The notes under the pieces were generated by a model. It was not told where the DNA came from and did not search any database. It was given only the letters and a program-made list of their open reading frames with translations. From Eubacterium coprostanoligenes (GTDB lineage: Bacteria; Bacillota; Clostridia; Oscillospirales; Acutalibacteraceae), in contig NZ_FUWW01000003.1 of the NCBI RefSeq assembly GCF_900167205.1, positions 1 through 64,000 on the forward strand: 64,000 nucleotides of DNA, written 5' to 3'. A program made the position numbers and the translations under genes. Shown one piece after another: positions 8,503 through 17,010 of the stretch. How positions within the stretch are numbered: position 1 is the first letter of the stretch; the number at the start of each line of letters is the position of its first letter.

Positions 8503-9339
8503 TTACTTTCCAAAAGTATTGCTCTTAACAGCTGCTGCCTTTCCGGCCATACTGCTTGTAGAATCATACAATGATTTTGTTGGAGCAACAGGACACATCA
8601 AAACTTTACCGGTGCCACGATATACATTAACGAAGCCTTCGCCGCTAATTGCAGAACCTGTTAATGTTTTTGTAGTTCTCTCCACTGTGAAGTCAAGATT
8701 AGAAGACCAACAAACTACAAGATTTCCATCAACTTTAAGAGTATCGTTATCAAGTTCAATCTCGATTAATTCTTCCATAGGAACATTGCTTTCAAGGGCT
8801 GCTACACCTGTTCCTTGAAGACTTAGGTTGAACAATCCTTCTCCACCCATAACAGCAGAAGAAATACTTGAACGAACAACAATTTTCTGCTGTACGCTTT
8901 GATCACACGCAAGAAACATTCCGTCTTCAATAGTAACGCCTCGTCCCCATTCGCCAACATTCAAAAGAAGAATGTACTTATATGTAGGCTCTAACATTAA
9001 TAGTCCTGATCCACTATACATCGGTTTAACAGTTGATTCTTTGGTAACCGAACTCTTTAGCTTTTTCAACACCAAATCGCCAACGCCTTTTACACCGCTA
9101 CCGGCTTGAATAGGTCCTGCCATCCATTGCATTGAACCTGCTTGTACGGTAACTGCACTATTGTTTAGATTAACCAACACTTGACGCCTTCTTACGCCCA
9201 TTTTTCCCATGAAATACTCGACTTGTGCATTTCCGATATTTACAGAAGAGTCTTTTTCATACTCAATTACGCTGAAAGCACCAAGTTGATTCACAACCTT
9301 GCGATTTGAGTTGCTCAAGTTGTTAACTTTAATTCCCAT
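8503..9339 (-). CDS. AIM24-family protein
   Basis: A 278-residue protein of the AIM24 type, a predicted beta-barrel fold of unknown biochemical role in bacteria. It has the glycine-rich pattern of the family: AGSMQWMAGPIQ at about 67-78, GEWGRGVTIEDGMFLACD at about 129-146, VMGGEGLFNLSLQGTG at about 164-179. There is no signal peptide or membrane helix. The C-terminal 35 residues (STSSMAGKAAAV) are low complexity. The gene is followed by a terminator, and 70 bases upstream lies a same-strand XRE regulator, so the pair may be cotranscribed. Confidence 0.85.
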   Translation of the reverse strand: MGIKVNNLSNSNRKVVNQLGAFSVIEYEKDSSVNIGNAQVEYFMGKMGVRRRQVLVNLNNSAVTVQAGSMQWMAGPIQAGSGVKGVGDLVLKKLKSSVTKESTVKPMYSGSGLLMLEPTYKYILLLNVGEWGRGVTIEDGMFLACDQSVQQKIVVRSSISSAVMGGEGLFNLSLQGTGVAALESNVPMEELIEIELDNDTLKVDGNLVVCWSSNLDFTVERTTKTLTGSAISGEGFVNVYRGTGKVLMCPVAPTKSLYDSTSSMAGKAAAVKSNTFGK

Positions 9340-9409
9340 ATTCTTTTACCTCTTTTTAGTATTTTCAAATTGTCATAGACTTGATAATTATTATAGTGAT
9401 ATAATATAA

Positions 9410-9835
9410 TTACTCCAATAGCTCTAAATTATAATCGCTTAACAATTCATTGACTTCTATTAGATTTGAACCCTTGTTAAGACAATAGATAAATACACTG
9501 TCTCGTGGATTACGGGCATATAAGTCGGAAGAATTTGCGATTTTTAAAAGCTTTCTTGTTTCTAATACATTCAATCCCATTCCAAAAGCGAGCATAATCA
9601 TTTTATCTCTGGATGGGTTATCTTTATTGCCATTAAAGATTTGATATGCGTAATTCTTATCAATATTGCTCTTTTTGATTACTTCGCTCTTTTTGAGCTT
9701 CTTATCATTTAACAGTAGCTCCAAATATTCTGCAAGTGATGAAAATACAAGCTCATCTATTTCTTCCTTGAAGTAATCGCGTATTGATTTTTTGTTCTTT
9801 AGAATTTCCAATAATTCTTCTGTTGTCTTTTTCAT
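9410..9835 (-). CDS. XRE-type helix-turn-helix regulator
   Basis: A 141-residue protein. A helix-turn-helix is visible at about residues 45-75 (KKSEVIKKSNIDKNYAYQIF, then NGNKDNPSRDKM), flanked by an N-terminal helical region and a C-terminal alpha-helical tail. It is divergent from the membrane kinase gene starting at 10017 and shares the AT-rich 180-base gap with it, so it probably controls the kinase. The AIM24 gene lies downstream on the same strand. Regulator target and signal are inference from position. Confidence 0.75.
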   Translation of the reverse strand: MKKTTEELLEILKNKKSIRDYFKEEIDELVFSSLAEYLELLLNDKKLKKSEVIKKSNIDKNYAYQIFNGNKDNPSRDKMIMLAFGMGLNVLETRKLLKIANSSDLYARNPRDSVFIYCLNKGSNLIEVNELLSDYNLELLE

Positions 9836-9920
9836 AAGGGCTTCCTTTATTGTGCCGGGAGACTACCACATAGCACTATAATTATGATATAATATATTTA
9901 TTGTAAAATCAAGGAGTTTA

Positions 9921-10019
9921 GTGCGAAAAATCATATTAAGCCGATTGTTCTACATTTGGGGCACACAAAATTCCTGATAGAAATTTTTTAAAAACCTATT
10001 TGCAGTCGGAAAGGCTATG
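9921..10019 (+). promoter_or_regulatory. Candidate pseudoknot leader of the kinase gene
   Basis: CCGATTG (9941-9947) can pair with CAGTCGG (10003-10009), which directly abuts the purine-rich AAAGG before ATG 10017. A weak GTGC/GCAC stem (9921-9924, 9961-9964) and an A/T hairpin lie between. The segment CGGAAAGGCTATGG and the 12-base spacing to a second ATG are the same as in front of the acyltransferase gene at 35987. The pairing bases differ compensatorily between the two loci. It is likely a structure that controls translation start; no known class is recognised. Confidence 0.5.
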
Positions 10020-11033
10020 GGAAATAAAATGAATTATGAAATAATCAAAAATCTAAATGACCAAACAAAAATAGCAAAGTACGGTGAAGAGCTTTTTGTA
10101 CTTAAAGAAATTCCTTTATCCGATACTGACATGTACAAGAAATTGATTAACCTTAATTGCAGCAATATAGTTAAATTCTATGATACTGTTACAATTGACG
10201 GCTGTTTCTTTGTAGTTGAAGAGTATGTAAACGGAATCACTTTAAAAGACCATATTGATACAATAGGCTGTCTTGATGATGAGCAAACAAAGTATATTGC
10301 TCTGCAAATCTGTAATGGGCTGAAAGAAATTCACAAGCTTGGTATAATACATAGGGATATTAATCCAAATAATATTATGATTACTTCTGATGGATCTGTA
10401 AAGATTATTGATTTCGGAATAAGCAGAACCGTTAAACGAAATCAAAGCTTTGATACAGAAATATTAGGAACACAAGGCTTCACAGCGCCTGAACAATTTG
10501 GGTTTCATCAAACCACGGCTAAATCAGATATTTACTCTATTGGTGTGCTAATAAACTATATGAAGACTAAACAGCTTCCGGGTGTTAAACTTACGAACGG
10601 CTGGCTAAGTGAAATTGTGTTAAAATGCACTCAAATAGATGAAATAAACAGATATGATGATATTGATGATTTAATCAAATCAATAGAGAAGAAAAATAAA
10701 GCTAACCACTTTTTTAAATCCATTCCCAGATTTAGGAAAGGGGTATGGTGGCACTATATCATTTCCATTGTGTATTACATAACATTATTTGTTTTTTTAC
10801 TCTTTTCTTTATTTACCGGCATATCGGCTAAAGATAGTATCCTTACTTTCGGTTTCTTTTTCTTTGCCTTTGCTTTACCCGTACCAATACTAACGAATTA
10901 CTATAATTGGACAAGTAGATTTGAGTTTATCAAAAACAAAACAAGGTTTAAAAAAATCCTAATTCAAATTGCTTTTGCCTGTTTATCTGTTGTCGTTTCT
11001 TTTATCTGTATTATAGCAGATGCAAATCCTTAA
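10017..11033 (+). CDS. Membrane-anchored Ser/Thr protein kinase
   Basis: A 338-residue Hanks-type kinase. VLK30 is the ATP-binding lysine, HRDINPNN (112-119) the catalytic loop with Asp114 and Asn119, DFG 132-134 the metal-binding motif and APEQ 157-160 the activation-segment end. The glycine-rich loop is poorly conserved, and Asn replaces the usual Lys in HRDxKPxN. After a kinase lobe of only about 230 residues come three hydrophobic helices (about 247-270, 276-296, 314-334). There is no PASTA domain, so it is not the cell-wall-sensing PrkC type. ATG 10029 is an alternative start. It is divergent from an XRE gene. Confidence 0.87.
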   Translation: MGNKMNYEIIKNLNDQTKIAKYGEELFVLKEIPLSDTDMYKKLINLNCSNIVKFYDTVTIDGCFFVVEEYVNGITLKDHIDTIGCLDDEQTKYIALQICNGLKEIHKLGIIHRDINPNNIMITSDGSVKIIDFGISRTVKRNQSFDTEILGTQGFTAPEQFGFHQTTAKSDIYSIGVLINYMKTKQLPGVKLTNGWLSEIVLKCTQIDEINRYDDIDDLIKSIEKKNKANHFFKSIPRFRKGVWWHYIISIVYYITLFVFLLFSLFTGISAKDSILTFGFFFFAFALPVPILTNYYNWTSRFEFIKNKTRFKKILIQIAFACLSVVVSFICIIADANP

Positions 11034-11110
11034 ATGTTGTGCTGTGAGCACACCAAATCTCTTTTTTATTGTTGTATAATAAAATCATCAAATAAAAAGG
11101 AGGTTTGCAA

Positions 11111-11910
11111 ATGGCAAACGAAGCTGAAGTTCAAATGGCTGTTGATCAGGCATTGAAAGACCAAAAGAAAAAGAAGAAAAAAAGAAATTAATTATCTTCG
11201 GTGTAATTATCGCTATCATCATTATTGCTGTTGCTATTGGCAGCAAGCCAAAAGATTATGATTTTGATAATCCCGTAGCACAAGTAACGGTTGATACTAT
11301 TCTCAACGACTTCAACAATGACCCTGCTACTGCTTCTGAAAAATATTCAGACCAAGTAATCGCTATAACAGGTCAAGTAGGCTCAATCCAAGATAGTTAT
11401 GCTTGTATCCGTTCATATGACGATGATAATTGGCTCTACAATGCTAATGTCTATATGGAAAACAATGAAGACTTGAAGAATTTTAAGGTTGGCGACACTA
11501 TTACAATCGAGGGTGTATGCGACAAAACAACTATTTTCGGAGATGTTGATGTTCGCAAGTGTATAATTACTGACAAATTCGCTGTTATTCCTGATTATGA
11601 CAATGCAGAAAAGGTTAATATCAATGATTTTGTAAAGGCATATAAGGATAATCAAGTTAGTGCCGATGATAAGTACAAGGGTAAGACAGTAGAGTTTACA
11701 GCTGAAGTCACTTATATAGCTGATGATTATGTTGTTGTCCAGCCATCAAACGCAGATGCATTCGACTGGGATTGCGATGTGCAGATCTGCTTTGAAGATA
11801 TGGATGATTTGAAGAAGGTTTCTGAAGGAAATAAATTCACAATTGTTGGCGAATGCTGTGGTAAGGCTGATATGTATACATCAAAGATTTGTCGTGCTAT
11901 TGTAATATAA
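11111..11910 (+). pseudogene. OB-fold (tRNA_anti-like) membrane protein with a frameshift
   Basis: AAAAAGGAGG and ATG 11111 start a Lys-rich frame (MANEAEVQMAVDQAL, then DQKKKKKK) that stops at 11189-11191. In the -1 frame the protein continues without a break from KKLIIFGVIIAIIIIAVAIG, a membrane helix, to TAA 11910. It carries two repeats of an OB-like unit: one with YSDQVIAITGQVGSI and VGDTITIEGVCDK, one with YKGKTVEFTAEVTYI and EGNKFTIVGECCG. The shift falls at a run of seven A (11177-11183); eight would restore one frame of about 266 residues. The role of such proteins is unknown. An internal start at ATG 11455 would give only the C-terminal half. Confidence 0.65.
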
Positions 11911-12232
11911 TAGATTATAAGCCAATCGTTTTGCTTGAATTAAACGCAACGAGCTTTATCTTAAAATAAATTTCTATAATGCAATATGTGCAATGTCTTT
12001 GCCTGAAAAATGTTAGGTGAAGCCGAGATCGGGTTCAAGTTTACCGTAAAATTCTCAAAGAAAAAATTAAAATTTTGAAATTTGACATTGCCAAATATTT
12101 TCATTAGTATTTTTGTTTGCGATACACAAACTATTTTTGCAAGCGGTTAACAAAATGATTTGCAGGGGCGCAATACGTTCGTGTACATCATTTTCGCCCT
12201 TGTAAATTAAGATAAAGAGAGGTGTATACACA
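11911..12232. other. Intergenic region ahead of the spore protein gene
   Basis: About 320 bases with no supported gene. A GGGGCG...CGCCC imperfect palindrome lies near 12166-12200, loosely similar to the GGCGAA hairpins at 25.9 and 63.4 kb. The ribosome site AGAGAGGTG precedes ATG 12233. A forespore (sigma-G) promoter is expected here, but I cannot define one with confidence. Confidence 0.45.
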
Positions 12233-12418
12233 ATGGCAAAGAACACAGTTCCAGAGGCTAAGGACGCTCTCAACCGCTTCAAGATGGAAGCTGCTAACGA
12301 GGTTGGTGTTAACCTTAAGCAGGGCTACAACGGCGACCTTACTTCAAAGCAAGCCGGTTCTGTCGGCGGTCAGATGGTCAAGAAAATGATCAAGGCTTAT
12401 GAAGAATCAATGAGATAA
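12233..12418 (+). CDS. Alpha/beta-type small acid-soluble spore protein
   Basis: A 61-residue DNA-coating spore protein that would protect forespore DNA from UV and heat damage and be degraded at germination. The two conserved blocks are present: the helix around ALNRFKMEAANEVG (containing the expected GPR protease cleavage area after the first Glu) and GYNGDLTSKQAGSVGGQMVK with its Gly-Gly. A strong ribosome site and a strong terminator bracket it as a monocistronic unit. It shows that the organism belongs to an endospore-forming lineage. Confidence 0.95.
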   Translation: MAKNTVPEAKDALNRFKMEAANEVGVNLKQGYNGDLTSKQAGSVGGQMVKKMIKAYEESMR

Positions 12419-12430
12419 TTGTTGATGAAG

Positions 12431-12471
12431 AAAAAGGCTATGAATCAAAACGGTTCATAGCCTTTTGTTTT
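12431..12471 (+). terminator. Intrinsic terminator after SASP gene
   Basis: Arms AAAGGCTATGAA and TTCATAGCCTTT with a following T-rich tail. It may also work in reverse for the convergent DUF3048 gene. Confidence 0.88.
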
Positions 12472-12487
12472 ATAATCATTTGAAATT

Positions 12488-14170
12488 TTACTGTTCATCT
12501 GTTGTGGAGCTATCGGCAGTTGTTGCGCCGGAAACCTCGTAATATCCACCGTGATTGGATGAACCGTAGCCGATGTATGACTTGCCCGGATTGAGTTTTA
12601 CCTCATTGCCCTGTGCGTCCTTCATCCAAAGTTTGCCGTCCTTAACGCCCCATGTGATTTCAACACAAGTGCCCTCGGAGCAAACAATTCCCTTTCCGCC
12701 TGACAAGTTATAGTTACAATAAGTTTCGCTGTTGCCTGCGTGCTTATAGTTGTGCTTAACAATATACTCGGTTTCGTCAAGCAAAAAAATCAAATTTTCC
12801 CACTCAACACCCGAAGTGCCGTACTTTGAGTCAAAATCGGTTGTTGTGTACTTATGCTTTTCAGCATCATATGTGTACTTACCGAGTTTTGGACAATAGC
12901 CCTTTGACCACTTGAACGAAACTTCGTTTGCAGTATTTGATGACAAAGCCTTTGCCTCATCATTGAATTGAAGTTTTGTGAACTTGCTTTCGTTCAGTTT
13001 CAAATTAATCTTTGACTTTTGAAGCATCTCGGCAGTGTGTGCACCCATAAGACAGCCTGTGTGCTCGATTGTGCTTGTTCTGCTCTTATCTCTGTGGAAA
13101 TATGAGCTTGACTCCGAAAAGCTCAAAAGGTTGATGTGGTCAACATTTTCATTCTTAAACACTTCGTCTGCGCCGACATAATTATCCTTTGAATGTGAAA
13201 GACCTGCGTGGATGAACACAGCGTTGAACAACTGTGAAAAGCGAATAAACGGCGGTCGTGCAGAGCGTGCCGGACCTACTTGCTCCGGAACTTTGTTGTA
13301 ATCTGCCCAGAAAAGCAACATTCTTGTTGAGAATTCGCTTTCGCCCTCAAGAACTATATCTGCATCTGCAAGTCCCCACTGCGGTCTTACGGATGAAGTT
13401 GAATACTCGTTTTCAACAACAACGGCAACAGGTCGTTGTGTAAGAGCGCTTTCGTCATATCCTGCTTCGCCTGTGAGCGGATTTTGAGGTCCAAGAGGTG
13501 AGGTTTCGGAAACAGCTTCTGTTGCCTGTGCTTTTGTTGCAGTTGTAGCTTCATCCTGCTTGTTGCCATTGAAGAAGTAGAAATATACACCCACTGCGAT
13601 TGCAACAACAAGTGCCAAAACGACAAGAACAATAGCAATAGTCTTGCCTTTTTTCTTTGGCTTTTTTTCGTCAACCTGTTCTGCCATCTCGGGAAAATAA
13701 ATATTATCCTTATCATCCTGCTGTGATGATTCTGCTTCTGCATTTTCTTCAGGATATTCTTCCTCGTACTCTTCCTCATATTCAGGTTCGTCAGTCTTTT
13801 GAACATCCTCAACCGCATCATCAGAGACTTCAATATATTCGCTGTGATTCGGTTCTTCTTCAATCAAATCGGCAATTTCGTTTGCAGGTTTGAAATCATC
13901 CTCGTCATATTCCTGTTGAGGGTTTTCTGAAACAATATGAAACTCCTCTTTTGTTTGCTTTGACGAAGTTTCAGCTTTTACCTCTTTTGGCTTTTCGCTA
14001 TTTTCCTCTGCTTTTTTCACAGGTTTTTCAACAACCTTTTCAGGCTCTTGAACATCATCGGAATGCAGACTGTTGAGTATATCTTCAAAGCCTTCTGAAT
14101 CCAATTCTTTTTTGTGTGATTTATTGTTTTTTATCTCATTAAGTATCTCTTCTAATTCGTTATCGTTCAT
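12488..14170 (-). CDS. DUF3048 (YerB-like) membrane protein
   Basis: About 560 residues. An unusually long acidic cytoplasmic N-terminus (about 1-175, rich in Glu, Asp, Lys) precedes one transmembrane helix (about 178-200). A Thr/Ala-rich linker and the extracytoplasmic DUF3048 domain follow (from NPLTGE through RPVAVVVENE, GPARSARP and the C-terminal GKSYIGYG). Typical family members are shorter lipoproteins, so the acidic extension and type II anchor are notable. The start at 14170 is preferred because AAAGGAA lies correctly upstream; the in-frame ATG at 14188 has none. Function of the family is not established. It is convergent with the SASP gene. Confidence 0.87.
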   Translation of the reverse strand: MNDNELEEILNEIKNNKSHKKELDSEGFEDILNSLHSDDVQEPEKVVEKPVKKAEENSEKPKEVKAETSSKQTKEEFHIVSENPQQEYDEDDFKPANEIADLIEEEPNHSEYIEVSDDAVEDVQKTDEPEYEEEYEEEYPEENAEAESSQQDDKDNIYFPEMAEQVDEKKPKKKGKTIAIVLVVLALVVAIAVGVYFYFFNGNKQDEATTATKAQATEAVSETSPLGPQNPLTGEAGYDESALTQRPVAVVVENEYSTSSVRPQWGLADADIVLEGESEFSTRMLLFWADYNKVPEQVGPARSARPPFIRFSQLFNAVFIHAGLSHSKDNYVGADEVFKNENVDHINLLSFSESSSYFHRDKSRTSTIEHTGCLMGAHTAEMLQKSKINLKLNESKFTKLQFNDEAKALSSNTANEVSFKWSKGYCPKLGKYTYDAEKHKYTTTDFDSKYGTSGVEWENLIFLLDETEYIVKHNYKHAGNSETYCNYNLSGGKGIVCSEGTCVEITWGVKDGKLWMKDAQGNEVKLNPGKSYIGYGSSNHGGYYEVSGATTADSSTTDEQ

Positions 14171-14346
14171 AAAAAGTGTTCCTTTCATAGAATAACAGAT
14201 TAATTATACCACAAAAACAGCAAATATCCACAAAAATTACTAAATTGTAACACTTTGCTAATATATTATGCACGCTCAACACGCACTATTGAAAAAATGC
14301 ACAAAATGATATATAATATATTTATCAATCAAAAAAGGACAAAGCT

Positions 14347-14970
14347 ATGCCTAAAACAATTCCAATCTTAATTACAAACAGAAATATTCTTGTTAAAGAA
14401 AAAGACGAAAATAAGTTTGTGGCATTTAATATGCCTGGAATAGAAGATATACCGAACATTCCGTTTTATCATCAATTTGCAAGCAAAATTTCGGAATGTC
14501 AGTATTATTTTAAAGAATTTATGCTCAAATTATACGGCAAAAAGGTGAGCAAATATGTTTTTGCAATCATTGTGCCTGATGACACAACCGCACTTGAGCA
14601 TATCTTTTTAAACGAGTTCTTTTTGCACAGCGACACATGCAAAGCTGTTGCACAAACAACTATGGGACAAACTCTTTCAAAGGCACACACAAGGTATATT
14701 TCGCTTTCTCGCTCAAATCGAAACATCATTTTGCAATATGTCAGCAACAACGAAGTGCTTGCTGAAAAACAGTACGACACAAATTCGTTTGACCCGAAGC
14801 AAATAAAAGAAGACGCAAAAAGACTGCACATCGATGTTGAATATTCGGGCGCTCCAATCTACATCAACAATTTCAATATGAATATGGATGATTTTCTCGA
14901 TATGGGGCAAGTTGTAACGACCAAAGATTTCCTTGATAAAATTGCTCAAGTTGATGTTGAAAAAGCATAA
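14347..14970 (+). CDS. Conserved hypothetical protein, possibly actin-like fold
   Basis: A 207-residue cytoplasmic protein with no family I can name. The middle segment (KVSKYVFAIIVPDDTTALE followed by a helix and DTCKAVAQTTMGQTL) resembles the order of strand, TxxE-type helix and strand seen in MreB/actin-like ATPases, but phosphate-binding loops are not clear. It is followed within 45 bases by a hairpin and a 63-residue ORF. Treat the fold suggestion as weak inference. Confidence 0.65.
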   Translation: MPKTIPILITNRNILVKEKDENKFVAFNMPGIEDIPNIPFYHQFASKISECQYYFKEFMLKLYGKKVSKYVFAIIVPDDTTALEHIFLNEFFLHSDTCKAVAQTTMGQTLSKAHTRYISLSRSNRNIILQYVSNNEVLAEKQYDTNSFDPKQIKEDAKRLHIDVEYSGAPIYINNFNMNMDDFLDMGQVVTTKDFLDKIAQVDVEKA

Positions 14971-14972
14971 AA

Positions 14973-15010
14973 TGAACACCTCTGCAAAAAATAATGCAGA
15001 GGTGATTTTT
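14973..15010 (+). terminator. Hairpin: terminator and/or translation-sequestering structure
   Basis: CACCTCTGCA and TGCAGAGGTG form a stem followed directly by a T-run, as in an intrinsic terminator. The same downstream arm contains GAGGTG, the only ribosome site for ATG 15012, so readthrough transcripts would have that site buried in the stem. Confidence 0.75.
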
Positions 15011-15011
15011 T

Positions 15012-15203
15012 ATGAAAAAAGGCAAAAAGCCAAGCTATGAAAATAACGATTTGGGCAACACAAAAGAAATAATTGATTTGCGAAAATTCTTCCATCCCGA
15101 GGTTGTTCAGCTTGACGACAACGGCTCGTACACAGGCATAACCAAAGAAACCTACTATGACGGAGTTTTGGAAGAACCTATACAAGACGCAGATGATTTA
15201 TAA
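15012..15203 (+). CDS. Small hypothetical protein
   Basis: A 63-residue acidic protein with a basic N-terminus (MKKGKKPSYE) and an acidic end (EEPIQDADDL). No domain or membrane segment is seen. The ribosome site GAGGTG is present with 7-base spacing but lies inside the terminator-like stem after the upstream gene, so expression may depend on readthrough or refolding. The pattern SYTGxTxETYYDG looks like a conserved small Clostridia protein, but I cannot name it. Confidence 0.6.
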   Translation: MKKGKKPSYENNDLGNTKEIIDLRKFFHPEVVQLDDNGSYTGITKETYYDGVLEEPIQDADDL

Positions 15204-15236
15204 AAATATATAATATTTTTTAGCAAGTTATTATAA

Positions 15237-15446
15237 AGAAAGCTTCTGAATTTCGTTTTCTTGCGAAGGAAGATCTACGATGGTACCTCGACTGAGCAAA
15301 AAACGAAAAACGCAAAAATGCTGTAAGTTCGATACTTACAGCATTTTTTAAACCCTACCGTCAACACTTCGCGTTGTCATATTCCTTTTTATAAATGAAA
15401 AGCATAATTTAATTGATTACATTTTGGCGTGTTTCAGGAGGTTTAT
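15237..15446 (+). repeat. Interspersed non-coding repeat, copy A (truncated)
   Basis: This region matches 22341-22602 and the reverse complement of 28839-29097 over about 200 bases with small differences. Shared landmarks in order are TTCTGAATTTCGTTTTCTTG, GAGCAAAAAACGAAAAACG, a TGCTGTAAG/CTTACAGCA hairpin followed by T bases, CCGTCAACA and GGCGTGxTTCAGG. Copy A lacks the outer GACACGC hairpin of the others. It fills the gap between two convergent genes and abuts the gdhA stop codon. Confidence 0.85.
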
Positions 15447-16796
15447 TTAATAGATACCTTGTTCCATCATAGCTTCTGCGACCTTTTCAAATCCGGCAAT
15501 GTTTGCACCTGCAACAAGGTTGTAACCAAGTCCGTATTTCTCGGCAGCCTCAACAGAATGTTTGTGAATGTTAATCATAGCAGTGTGAAGTTTTTCGTCA
15601 ACTTCTTCTGCTGTCCAAGAAAGGCGCTGTGAGTTTTGGCTCATTTCAAGACCTGATACACAAACACCGCCTGCGTTAACAGCCTTTGACGGAGCAACAA
15701 TTATGCCATCTGTATCAATAAGAAGATTGAGTGCATCCTCTGTTGTCGGCATATTTGCAACTTCAATATAATACTTTGTTCCGTTTGCGATAATTTTCTT
15801 TGCTTCTTCCAAATCAACCTCATTTTGAGTTGCACAAGGCATTGCAACATCAACTTTTACACCCCATGGTTTTTCGCCCGGGAAGAACGGAACACCGAAT
15901 TTGTCGGCATAATCCTGTGCTCTATCTCTGCCCGATGCTCTCATTTCAAGGAGGAAGTTCAACTTTTCTTCCGTAACAATACCGTCCTCGTCATAGATAT
16001 ATCCGTCAGGACCTGAAATTGTAACAGGCTTTGCGCCAAGCTCTGCGAGTTTTTTGCATGCGCCCCAAGCAACATTACCAAAGCCTGAAACCGCAAAAAT
16101 CTTGCCCTCGATGGTGTCACCCTCATGCTTGAACACCTCTTGTGTATAATAAACGGCGCCGTAACCTGTTGCTTCAGGTCTGATAAGTGAACCGCCGTAA
16201 GAAATGCCCTTGCCTGTGATTACGCCGTTTTCGAACGCATCTGCAATACGCTTGTACTGACCAAACAAGAAGCCGATTTCTCTTGTGCCAACGCCAATAT
16301 CACCCGCAGGAACATCGACATTTGGTCCGATATGTCTGTAAAGTTCTGTCATAAATGCCTGGCAGAATCTCATAATTTCGCCCTTGCTTCTGCCTCTTGG
16401 GTCAAAGTCGGAACCGCCCTTTGCGCCGCCCATAGGCAAACCCGTAAGCGAGTTTTTAAATGTTTGCTCAAATCCGAGGAAATACATAATTGATGAATTT
16501 ACACTCGGATGAAAACGAAGTCCGCCTTTGTAAGGACCGATAGCCGAATTGAACTGAACACGATAACCCCTGTTGATTTGTGTTTTACCTGCGTCATCAA
16601 CCCATGCAATACGGAATGTAATAAGTCTGTCCGGCTCTGCCATACGCTGAAGCAAATCATCTTCTACATACTCGGGATGCTGTTCTATAACAGCCTCAAG
16701 CGACCTAAAAACTTCCTTAACACATTGAATATACTCGGGTTTTGCGTTATCCCTGCGTTCAACGGTTGCAATTACCTTTTCAATGTAATCATTCAT
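15447..16796 (-). CDS. gdhA: NADP-type glutamate dehydrogenase
   Basis: A 449-residue cytoplasmic enzyme that interconverts 2-oxoglutarate plus ammonia and glutamate. The hexameric GDH signature is clear: PYKGGLRFHPSVN, LTGLPMGGAKGGSDFDPRGR with the catalytic Lys, VDVPAGDIGVGTREIGF, and the dinucleotide site VSGFGNVAWGA. The length fits the ~450-residue class. ATG 16796 has AGGAG upstream. It is monocistronic; its 3' end meets repeat copy A, which probably supplies the terminator hairpin. Confidence 0.97.
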   Translation of the reverse strand: MNDYIEKVIATVERRDNAKPEYIQCVKEVFRSLEAVIEQHPEYVEDDLLQRMAEPDRLITFRIAWVDDAGKTQINRGYRVQFNSAIGPYKGGLRFHPSVNSSIMYFLGFEQTFKNSLTGLPMGGAKGGSDFDPRGRSKGEIMRFCQAFMTELYRHIGPNVDVPAGDIGVGTREIGFLFGQYKRIADAFENGVITGKGISYGGSLIRPEATGYGAVYYTQEVFKHEGDTIEGKIFAVSGFGNVAWGACKKLAELGAKPVTISGPDGYIYDEDGIVTEEKLNFLLEMRASGRDRAQDYADKFGVPFFPGEKPWGVKVDVAMPCATQNEVDLEEAKKIIANGTKYYIEVANMPTTEDALNLLIDTDGIIVAPSKAVNAGGVCVSGLEMSQNSQRLSWTAEEVDEKLHTAMINIHKHSVEAAEKYGLGYNLVAGANIAGFEKVAEAMMEQGIY

Positions 16797-16912
16797 AGTA
16801 TTTTTCTCCTGTCGTTTTGTTGAGTGAGTAATGGCTCACCCTATTTACACTTAATACTATAACACTACTACCGAAAATTTCAATATATTTCTTATAATTT
16901 TGTGAAAAGTCA

Positions 16913-16963
16913 CAAAAATAAACCGATTTTCTCTGTGTAATACACAGTGCAAAAATCGGTTTT
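16913..16963 (-). terminator. Intrinsic terminator after radC-like gene
   Basis: AAACCGATTTT and AAAATCGGTTT arms with an inner CTGTGTA/TACACAG stem. On the minus strand a T-rich tail follows. Confidence 0.75.
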
Positions 16964-17010
16964 TCTGTATTTTTCATATATATAAAATAATATAATTTTT
17001 TGTGCAATTT

